Shown: in pieces, positions 1 through 4,426 of the stretch | Layout of the letters: each line of letters starts with the position of its first letter | Position numbering within the stretch: the first letter of the stretch is position 1 | Made by a program: the position numbers and the translations under genes | The notes under the pieces: model-generated | The model's input: only the letters and a program-made list of their open reading frames with translations | What the model was told of the DNA's origin: nothing | Databases searched by the model: none | NCBI GenBank assembly: GCA_003158895.1 | Contig: PMLO01000018.1 | Coordinates: forward strand, 1 to 5,794 | Direction of reading: 5' to 3' | Length of the DNA stretch: 5,794 nucleotides | From: Propionibacteriaceae bacterium | GTDB lineage: Bacteria > Actinomycetota > Actinomycetes > Propionibacteriales > Propionibacteriaceae

Positions 1-557
1 GTGGGCTCGTCCATGACAACGAGCTTGGCGCTCCACAGCACGCCTTTGGCGATCGCCACTGATTGGCGCTGCCCACCTGAGAGCATCCCCACCTGCTGGC
101 GTACGGATGCGACGGTGGTCACTGCGAGGCTCGTCAGGGTCTCCTTGGCGGCTCGCTCCATCGACTCTTCGTCGAGTTGTCCGTGGCGCAGTCGTTCGCG
201 GCCGAGAAACATGTTCTGGACGATGTCCAGGTTGTCGCACAGCGCAAGGTCCTGGTAGACGGTCTGGATGCCAAGTGCGGCGGCATCCATCGGGGTCCCG
301 ATGCGGACTTGCTTGCCCTCCCACCAGATCTGCCCGCCGTCAACGGGATGGATGCCGGCGATGCACTTGATCAGGGTCGACTTGCCAGCCCCGTTGTCCC
401 CGGCCAGGGCCGTCACCTGGCCGGCCGGGATGTCCAAGTCGACGTCCGTCAGCGCTTGGACAGGGCCGAAGTGCTTGCTCACGCCCCGCAGTCTCAGCAG
501 CGGGGTCGAGGCGTCGTCGGATGGGTTCGCAGTGTGCTGGCCATAGGTGGATGTCAC
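1..557 (-). CDS. Sugar ABC transporter ATP-binding protein (3' end beyond the window)
   Basis: This is the cytoplasmic ATPase that would power import of a monosaccharide bound by the upstream lipoprotein. The 185 visible residues carry the nucleotide-binding domain in order: an aromatic A-loop region near F30, Walker A GDNGAGKST (53-61), a Q-loop at Q102 in TVYQDLALCDNL, the signature LSGGQRQ (159-165), and Walker B LVVMDEP (179-185) with catalytic E184. The window ends right after this. The TVYQDLALCDNLD segment and the GxP helix before it are typical of the XylG/FrcA/RbsA carbohydrate-uptake subfamily. The GTG start at 557-555 is chosen because GGAGG lies 5 nt upstream and the reading frame is clean. 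It is the second gene of a minus-strand operon, 76 nt after the binding-protein stop. Whether it has one ATPase domain (about 260 aa) or two fused ones (about 500 aa) cannot be seen. The subfamily is secure; the sugar is not known. Confidence 0.95.
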   Translation of the reverse strand, partial: MTSTYGQHTANPSDDASTPLLRLRGVSKHFGPVQALTDVDLDIPAGQVTALAGDNGAGKSTLIKCIAGIHPVDGGQIWWEGKQVRIGTPMDAAALGIQTVYQDLALCDNLDIVQNMFLGRERLRHGQLDEESMERAAKETLTSLAVTTVASVRQQVGMLSGGQRQSVAIAKGVLWSAKLVVMDEP

Positions 558-562
558 GTTTT

Positions 563-567
563 CCTCC
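563..567 (-). promoter_or_regulatory. Shine-Dalgarno site of the ABC ATPase gene
   Basis: On the minus strand GGAGG lies 5 nt before the GTG start. It supports that start and shows that the gene has its own ribosome entry rather than relying on coupling to the binding-protein gene upstream. Confidence 0.75.
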
Positions 568-574
568 AGGCTGG

Positions 575-610
575 CCGGTGGCGTGGCCGTGTTGAAGGCC
601 ACGCCACCGG
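575..610 (-). promoter_or_regulatory. Perfect 14-bp intercistronic stem-loop between binding protein and ATPase genes
   Basis: CCGGTGGCGTGGCC (575-588) and GGCCACGCCACCGG (597-610) are exact reverse complements with an 8-nt loop. In the operon direction the hairpin begins 23 nt after the binding-protein stop and ends 7 nt before the ATPase Shine-Dalgarno. No T-run follows on either strand, so a simple intrinsic terminator is not indicated. In many ABC operons, hairpins at this position protect the binding-protein mRNA from 3' exonucleases or attenuate readthrough. The result is far more binding protein than membrane complex, and that role is inferred here. A second small palindrome, ATAGGG-G-CCCTAT (625-637), overlaps the TAG stop. 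Confidence 0.75.
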
Positions 611-633
611 GTTCGAGGGCACCTATAGGGGCC

Positions 634-1842
634 CTATGAGATCCCTGCTGCCGTGCAGGCCGCTGCGACGTTACCGGCGCAGAGCTTGGCCGCGGTCACA
701 GCACCGTCCTTGACCACCGTGGCCGCCATGTTCGCGCTCGTGACCCAGACCGGCGTGGTGTACACCGAAGTGATGCTCTTGTTGAGCTTGGTGTCCATCG
801 TCGTGGCGTTCGCCAGCGAGCTGGGCGGGGTGACGCCTGCCCGCAGGTAGATCGCCAGTGCCGCAGCCGCTTGGGCCTCGAGGTAGATCGGCTTGTAGAC
901 CGTCCCGCACTGGTAGCCGGTGAGGATGTTCTGCAAGCCCGGCAGGGACGCGTCCTGCCCGGTGGTCGGGAACGTCTTGGCCGGGATGTTGTTGGACTTC
1001 AGCACCGCGATGACAGCGTTGGCGTTGTCGTCGTTGGGTGTCACCACGGCGTTGATGTCTGGGTGGGCTGTGTACTGCTGCTGGAATGTGGTTGCCGCGA
1101 TCGACGGCGTCCACGTGCCAGCCGGCTCGCCGACCTTGACCCAACCGCTCGAGAACTTCGGCGCCAGGACGCCGTTGTAGCCCTGGGCGAACAACGTCGC
1201 GTTGTTGTCAGAAGGGTCGCCGTCCATGATCAGGACATGGGGGGTGGCGACGTTCCAATCGGCGACGCACTGCACCTCTCCCTGACCGATCAGCTGGCCG
1301 ACCTTGACGTTGTCGAAGCTGACGTAGTACCGGTCGGCGGGGCCGCCTGTGGTCAGGCGGTCGTAGTCGATGACGGCTGCTCCAGCGGCCCGCGCGGCCG
1401 CCTCGATCGCAGCGCCCGACCCGGCATCAAGGGGGTCAACCAGCAACACGGAGGCACCGGCGTTGATGTCCGCCTCGGCCTGAGTCTGCATCGTCGCCGC
1501 GCTCCCGTTGGCGTTGTCGATCTTGAAGTCGGTGCTGGCGAGGCCCGCGGCCTCGAACGCCTGCTTGAGGTACGGCGCGTCGTACTGCACGTACCTGGTT
1601 GACGTGGTGGTGTCCGGGAGGAGCACGCCTATCAGGCCCTTGCCCTTCTTGGCCAGATCGGTCAGCTGCTTCATTACAGAGAAGTCGGCCGTGAAGCTGG
1701 CGGCGTCGATCTGCGGCACTGCCACAGATGCCGAAGCGCTAGCCGACGGGGCGCCCGATGTTGACGAACTGCAGCCGCTCAGGACCATGCCGATGGAAAC
1801 CATTGCACACGGGATCAAGAGAGAGCGTCGTGGGATGCTCAA
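634..1842 (-). CDS. XylF-like sugar ABC transporter substrate-binding lipoprotein
   Basis: This is the extracellular, membrane-anchored solute receptor of a monosaccharide ABC importer; it captures sugar and hands it to the permease. Its 402 residues match the usual family length. Residues 1-23 form a lipoprotein signal (PRR at 4-6, then a hydrophobic run) ending in lipobox LSGC with Cys24 as lipid anchor. A Ser/Ala linker follows, then a two-lobed type I periplasmic-binding fold. Motifs typical of the xylose-binding (XylF) subgroup are YDRL (160-163), FDNVKVG (176-182), GDPSDNNA (208-215), TGQDA (294-298) and TVYKP (314-318). The start is TTG at 1842-1840, because a near-perfect Shine-Dalgarno (AAGGAGGTG) sits 8 nt upstream. 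Longer in-frame starts up to 2157 would put about 105 non-signal-like residues before the signal peptide. It is the first gene of the operon, with the ATPase next. Xylose is the likeliest ligand by motif, but ribose, fructose or others are possible. Confidence 0.93.
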   Translation of the reverse strand: MSIPRRSLLIPCAMVSIGMVLSGCSSSTSGAPSASASASVAVPQIDAASFTADFSVMKQLTDLAKKGKGLIGVLLPDTTTSTRYVQYDAPYLKQAFEAAGLASTDFKIDNANGSAATMQTQAEADINAGASVLLVDPLDAGSGAAIEAAARAAGAAVIDYDRLTTGGPADRYYVSFDNVKVGQLIGQGEVQCVADWNVATPHVLIMDGDPSDNNATLFAQGYNGVLAPKFSSGWVKVGEPAGTWTPSIAATTFQQQYTAHPDINAVVTPNDDNANAVIAVLKSNNIPAKTFPTTGQDASLPGLQNILTGYQCGTVYKPIYLEAQAAAALAIYLRAGVTPPSSLANATTMDTKLNKSITSVYTTPVWVTSANMAATVVKDGAVTAAKLCAGNVAAACTAAGIS

Positions 1843-1850
1843 CTCATCCA

Positions 1851-1857
1851 CCTCCTT
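1851..1857 (-). promoter_or_regulatory. Strong Shine-Dalgarno that fixes a TTG start
   Basis: AAGGAGG on the minus strand, extended to AAGGAGGTG, is an almost full match to the anti-Shine-Dalgarno. It lies 8 nt before TTG at 1842. The only nearby alternative, a GTG, lies inside this site and cannot be used with it. The strong site probably offsets the weak TTG codon for an abundant binding protein. Confidence 0.8.
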
Positions 1858-1908
1858 ATGGTGGGACGCGGAACTTCCTCGTTCCCTTGCCATCATGCGC
1901 GGCATAAG

Positions 1909-1929
1909 GCAATCCCCCAAGGGGATTGC
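1909..1929. repeat. Inverted repeat upstream of the sugar transporter operon, possible operator
   Basis: GCAATCCCC (1909-1917) and GGGGATTGC (1921-1929) are perfect 9-bp arms around CAA. The repeat lies 67 bp upstream of the TTG start, where the promoter or 5' leader of the operon should be. Either a dimeric repressor site or an RNA hairpin in the leader fits. No T-run follows on the minus strand. The symmetry is seen; the regulatory role is inferred. Confidence 0.5.
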
Positions 1930-1931
1930 TG

Positions 1932-1948
1932 AACGTGGCCAAAACGTG
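1932..1948. repeat. AACGTG direct repeat with 11-bp period
   Basis: AACGTG occurs at 1932-1937 and 1943-1948, one helical turn apart. It lies 2 bp beyond the inverted repeat in the putative promoter region of the sugar transporter operon. Two same-face half-sites would suit a regulator that binds direct repeats. Six-base repeats can also arise by chance. Confidence 0.3.
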
Positions 1949-2307
1949 ATCTCGCCTGGAGGCGATGGCTTCACGGGTCTCCTCCACGCTCCGAGCTGCT
2001 CAGCACCTCGCTCCACGTCCCTCACTCCCCGACCACCGCAAGGATGACGCGCTCCGGTCTCCTGAAATGGCTGGACCCGATGTGGAGGCCCCGTGAAGCC
2101 GCATGGCCGCTCACCTCGCAGCGTGCCGGGACGCACACCGAGCCGCGGCCCGGGCATTCGACTGTGAACCAGTCTTCGAGCCAGCCACTGCTTCCTGCGG
2201 TCCCGACCATGCGGCTAGAGGACCGGCATCGGCGCTGGTCTCGGCGGCTTACACGGCTCGTACATTCCGTTGATCGTCGCCGAATCCGGCTGCGCCAGTG
2301 TCATCTT

Positions 2308-2326
2308 CGAACGCATCTCGTGTTCG
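2308..2326. promoter_or_regulatory. Imperfect palindrome just upstream of the secreted-protein gene
   Basis: CGAAC (2308-2312) and GTTCG (2322-2326) form matched arms. A G:T and then a C:G pair extend them inward, around an ATCTC centre. The site ends 19 bp before the ATG and would overlap the promoter or leader of the secreted-protein/lipoprotein operon. A repressor site is one possibility. The evidence is only the symmetry. Confidence 0.3.
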
Positions 2327-2333
2327 GAACGAC

Positions 2334-2338
2334 AGGAG
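2334..2338 (+). promoter_or_regulatory. Shine-Dalgarno of the secreted-protein gene
   Basis: AGGAG stands 7 nt before ATG at 2346. It selects that start over the upstream in-frame ATG at 2298, which would put 16 non-signal residues in front of a complete signal peptide. Confidence 0.75.
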
Positions 2339-2345
2339 CCTCAGC

Positions 2346-3050
2346 ATGAAGCGCATCGCCACCATGGCCGCAGTCGGGACAGCCGTCTGCGCTCTCTCCC
2401 TCGCCACCTCCCTTCCGGCGTTCGCGGCCGGCACGCCGGCGGTCGACGGACACTCCACCCTGGCTCAGATCCAGGCCGCGGCGTCCACAGCAACCTCTGA
2501 CCGGATCGCCTCGCTGAAGACCGCCATCGGCAAGGTCGACGCGAACACCTCCCTGACCTCAGCCGACCGCGCGACGGTGCTCGCCACCTTCAACGCCGAC
2601 CTCACAGCGATGGGCTCGCTGGAGTCGAAGATCGCCGCCGACACCACGGTCGCAACAGCGCTGTCCGACTACCACGACATCTTCACCGGATACCGCGTCT
2701 ACGCCGTCGCCCTCCCTCAGGGGTTCGAAGCAGCAGCGGGAGACCGTCTCACCGCAACGGCGATTCCGAAGCTGCAGTCGGCGCATGACAAGCTCGCCGC
2801 AGACCTTGCCGCGCACCCCACCAAGTGGACCGACGCGATGAAGGCCCAGCTCAACGACATGCAGTCCAAGATCTCCGACGCGTCGAGCCACGCGAACGGA
2901 CTGGCCGGACGCGCGCTCGCGGTGACACCGGCCCAGTACAACGCCAACAAGACGGTCATCACGAGCATCCGCAGTGAACTCAAGACCGCCGTGGGCGACA
3001 CCAAGGCGGCCGCGGCCGACGGCCACGCACTCGTCACGGCGCTCAAGTGA
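2346..3050 (+). CDS. Secreted alpha-helical protein of unknown function
   Basis: I cannot name a family for this gene. The 234-residue product has a classical Sec signal peptide: Lys2/Arg3, a hydrophobic core, and an AFA cleavage site at 25-27. The mature part has no cysteine and is rich in Ala, Asp, Lys and Thr. It looks almost wholly helical, with heptad-like hydrophobic spacing. A more aromatic centre, FTGYRVYAVALPQ (about 113-125), is the likeliest conserved core and hydrophobic face. An AIPKLQSAHDKLAADL helix follows it. The start is set by AGGAG 7 nt before the ATG. The stop overlaps the GTG start of a lipoprotein gene, so the two products are made together and probably act together outside the membrane. 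I have an impression of similar secreted proteins beside small lipoproteins in other actinobacteria, which I cannot verify. That it is a real secreted protein is very likely; any function would be a guess. Confidence 0.88.
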   Translation: MKRIATMAAVGTAVCALSLATSLPAFAAGTPAVDGHSTLAQIQAAASTATSDRIASLKTAIGKVDANTSLTSADRATVLATFNADLTAMGSLESKIAADTTVATALSDYHDIFTGYRVYAVALPQGFEAAAGDRLTATAIPKLQSAHDKLAADLAAHPTKWTDAMKAQLNDMQSKISDASSHANGLAGRALAVTPAQYNANKTVITSIRSELKTAVGDTKAAAADGHALVTALK

Positions 3051-3388
3051 ACCGACACCTCGTCCGGGCCGCCGTCCTGGTCACCCTCGCGCTGGCGCTG
3101 ACAGGGTGCAACCAGGCGGCGACGTCCGGCACAGCCCCCGCCTCGTCGGCGTCGGTGTCGACGGCTCCGGCGACGTCTGGCACGGCCCCTGCCTCGCCAC
3201 CGTCGGTGTCAGGAGCGCCGACAGGGGCCGCCACGACCGCTCCGTCGACCACTGGAGGGTCCGCAGCCGATGCTGGGACACTGGACGGCATCTCGAAGGA
3301 TCTCAACTCCGCCGACAGCGCGAACGCCCAGACCGATGCCGACCAACAGAACGCCGACCAGGCGACGTCGACGAGCGACGGCTCATGA
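3047..3388 (+). CDS. Small lipoprotein, translationally coupled to the secreted helical protein
   Basis: The 113-residue product starts with a lipoprotein signal ending in ALTGC; Cys21 is the predicted lipid anchor. Residues 22 to about 72 are a low-complexity Ala/Ser/Thr/Pro spacer with a 17-residue tandem repeat, likely extended and possibly O-glycosylated. A short acidic Asp/Asn/Gln/Ser-rich tail follows, with a possible amphipathic helix around LDGISKDLNSADSANAQTDA. No catalytic domain is visible. The GTG start at 3047 overlaps the TGA of the previous gene (GTGA). No Shine-Dalgarno lies before it, which indicates translation by ribosomes finishing the first gene. The design of anchor, spacer and short helix suggests a tether or docking peptide for the secreted helical partner; this is inference. 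It could also be a cell-wall-spanning lipoprotein with no link to that protein. Confidence 0.82.
   Translation: MNRHLVRAAVLVTLALALTGCNQAATSGTAPASSASVSTAPATSGTAPASPPSVSGAPTGAATTAPSTTGGSAADAGTLDGISKDLNSADSANAQTDADQQNADQATSTSDGS
3119..3220 (+). repeat. Two-copy 51-bp tandem repeat in the lipoprotein spacer
   Basis: Units 3119-3169 and 3170-3220 each encode 17 residues (A25-P41 and A42-P58), both starting ATSGTAPAS. By my count 40 of 51 bases match, and several differences are synonymous third positions. This indicates an in-frame duplication that has since drifted while the protein pattern was kept. It lengthens the Ser/Thr/Pro spacer. Confidence 0.8.
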
Positions 3389-3410
3389 GCTGACCCGGAT
3401 CCACCGCCGC

Positions 3411-3626
3411 GACAGCAAGTACGGCAAGGTCACCACAGCAATCCACGATCGGCGCCGACGAGCCCGTCATGGTGTTCCGCGCGAAGCACAAGCTCCGCCC
3501 GGCCCTGCTCGACGCCTACGCGGAGATGTGCGCCGCCGCCCGGTCGCCACACGGCACCTCAAGATCCCCGCTGAGAGCCGCGCCAACATCGTCGCGTGGC
3601 AGGCCGAGAACCGTCGTCGCGATCCA
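3411..3626 (+). pseudogene. Remnant of a small gene with two frame breaks
   Basis: Protein-like sequence continues across two frames. Frame A gives SKYGKVTTAIHD (about 3414-3449). The next frame gives IGADEPVMVFRAKHKL and then LLDAYAEMCAAA (3448 to about 3540). Frame A resumes with HLKIPAESRANIVAWQAENR (3555-3614). The two shifts cancel, so frame A stays open throughout but reads arginine-rich nonsense in the middle. No ATG, GTG or TTG with a ribosome site precedes the first segment, so the 5' end also looks lost. The EPVMVFRA segment and the tail with a WQ pair recall small genes of actinobacterial phages and mobile elements, a weak recollection. The alternative is that only the short open frame at 3469-3693 is real. 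The neighbouring integrase fragment favours decay of an integrated element. Confidence 0.45.
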
Positions 3627-3820
3627 GGATGGGTCGTTCGGTGGCCTCGTTCGCGTCCTCGGCCGCGACCTCGTTCTCCAAGGCTTGGTGTGAACGATGA
3701 CGCTGCGTAGTCGGCCAGCGCCTCTCTGATTGCCTCCGACCGGTTCAGGCCCCGGCGTTCGGCAGCCGCGTCCAGCGCTTCGAGTTCCTCGGCCGTGAGC
3801 CGAACGGCGACGACCTGCAT
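3467..3820 (-). CDS. Ribbon-helix-helix (CopG/VapB-type) DNA-binding protein, probably frameshifted after residue ~40
   Basis: Residues 2-40 form a clean ribbon-helix-helix unit: strand QVVAVRL, helix AEELEALDAAAERRG, turn, then helix NRSEAIREALADYA. This is the DNA-binding fold of CopG-like regulators and many antitoxins. After about residue 41 the frame turns into arginine/glycine-rich sequence to residue 117 and antisense to the plus-strand remnant, unlike any antitoxin tail. A shift of one base near 3706 instead gives HQALENEVAAEDANEATERP, an acidic helical tail, ending at a TGA at 3559-3561. That restored product would be about 86 aa, the usual size of such proteins. The ATG at 3820 has no evident Shine-Dalgarno, and no toxin gene is adjacent. 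The RHH domain is secure as sequence. Whether the gene still works is doubtful, and it could be scored as a pseudogene. Confidence 0.6.
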   Translation of the reverse strand: MQVVAVRLTAEELEALDAAAERRGLNRSEAIREALADYAASSFTPSLGERGRGRGRERGHRTTHPGSRRRFSACHATMLARLSAGILRCRVATGRRRTSPRRRRAGPGGACASRGTP

Positions 3821-3897
3821 CGGCGCGGCGCCACGTCCGGGGCGCCCACGACCGAGGTGACGAAGTCGGTCACCGCCTGTCTGCCCCCTGCGACGAG

Positions 3898-4287
3898 ATG
3901 CGGCCAGCTCGCGACACCGGTCCGGACGGCAACCGGCACAATGCCCAAGCCACCTTCGTCGCCGGGATGGACGTCGAGGGATGGCTCTTCGAGCGAGAAC
4001 GGTCGATCAGCCGCGGGGAGTGGCAGACACTGACCCGCCGGGTTCGCGAGGAACCCCGTCTGCTCGGCGAGTACGCCGCCGCTGGTGTCGCGCCGACGAC
4101 TTCGGCGGCAACGGCCGCACTGTACGAGAAGCTGCTCCGCCTCACGATCCTGCCCACTTGGTCCGACCGGGCACTCCGCGACATAACCGCGGCCCAGATC
4201 TCTGCGTGTCGCACCGGGATGCGCAACACCCTGACCCAACAGGCAACGCCGCAACCGGCGCCACTGGCCGAAGAACGGCTTCGATGA
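3898..4287 (+). pseudogene. N-terminal fragment of a tyrosine recombinase (phage/ICE-type integrase)
   Basis: Site-specific integrases insert phages and conjugative elements. This 129-residue reading frame keeps only the DNA-binding front. ARDTGPDGNRHNAQATF (4-20) followed by DVEGWL (25-30) resembles the end of the AP2-like arm-binding domain with its TGPDGxRH hairpin and 'DAEAWL' helix. SISRGEW (36-42) matches the usual linker. LLGEYA (55-60) then YEKLLRLTILPTWSD and LRDITAAQI (75-101) match the SAM-like core-binding domain. It then runs into unrelated sequence and stops at TGA 4285-4287. The catalytic half, with the Arg, His and Tyr residues, is absent; full enzymes have about 350-420 aa. 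The expected start of the arm-binding domain is also degraded: the frame is open from 3799, but no good start is seen. It is a truncated relic of an integrated element. Confidence 0.75.
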
Positions 4288-4426
4288 CCTGCGGATCGAG
4301 GTCATGGGCTGGTCAACGCCCAGTTCTGCCCCCTCCGGATCACTGTTCGACCAAGACGGTCGACAGAGTCGCCCATACGGCCCCATAGTTACGCCCAGGC
4401 TGTATTCACCCTCGGGAAGGTCTCTC
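4288..4426 (+). other. Short non-coding gap upstream of the protease gene
   Basis: This gap separates the integrase fragment from the peptidase start and should contain the protease promoter. The peptidase frame is open back to an ATG at 4304, but the 41 extra residues look non-coding. TCGACC/GGTCGA (4347-4352 and 4358-4363) is a small inverted repeat. TAGTTA and TGTATT are possible -10-like hexamers, without a clear -35 partner. Confidence 0.4.
4414..4420 (+). promoter_or_regulatory. Shine-Dalgarno of the S53 peptidase gene
   Basis: GGGAAGG lies 6 nt before GTG at 4427. It favours this start, which places a signal peptide at the very N-terminus, over the upstream ATG at 4304. Confidence 0.65.

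Larger units (their letters stand above)
1858..2345. other. Divergent intergenic region, no supported gene
   Basis: These 488 bases separate the minus-strand sugar transporter operon from the plus-strand secreted-protein gene, so they should hold two outward promoters. I cannot identify a convincing -35/-10 pair for either. Visible structure consists of a 9-bp inverted repeat (1909-1929), an 11-bp-spaced direct repeat (1932-1948), a short palindrome TCGCCT-GG-AGGCGA (1952-1965), a 5-bp hairpin GACTG/CAGTC (2160-2174) and an imperfect palindrome near the plus-strand start (2308-2326). Short open frames on both strands lack recognisable domains and ribosome sites of note. Confidence 0.6.

Noticed and set aside
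871..1602. Long plus-strand open frame (243 codons) opposite the binding protein
   Set aside because: It is an antisense shadow typical of GC-rich coding DNA: no ribosome site and low-complexity Arg/Gly/Val composition, against clear family motifs on the other strand.
1965..2096. Plus-strand 43-residue open frame with a GGAGG-like site just before its ATG
   Set aside because: The GGAG lies only about 4 nt from the ATG and is part of a palindrome. The peptide shows no domain or signal, so support is too weak.
1843..2157. N-terminal extension of the binding-protein frame up to an ATG at 2157
   Set aside because: The extension has no domain and places a complete lipoprotein signal at residue ~106. 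A strong Shine-Dalgarno supports the TTG at 1842 instead.
2151..2180. Anticodon-arm-like hairpin GACTG-TGAAC-CAGTC suggesting a tRNA
   Set aside because: The loop has 5 rather than 7 bases, and no acceptor, D or T arms can be placed around it.
2022..2210. Minus-strand 62-codon open frame in the intergenic region
   Set aside because: It has no Shine-Dalgarno before its ATG, no recognisable domain, and lies where two divergent promoters are expected.
3381..4310. Similar strings near 3383-3400 and 4284-4297 (ATGA..CTG...CGGATC) as possible attachment-site direct repeats
   Set aside because: The match needs a gap and mismatches and is too short to separate from chance in GC-rich DNA.
3745..4386. 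Minus-strand open frame opposite the integrase fragment
   Set aside because: It has Arg/Ser-rich shadow composition, and the plus strand carries recognisable integrase motifs.
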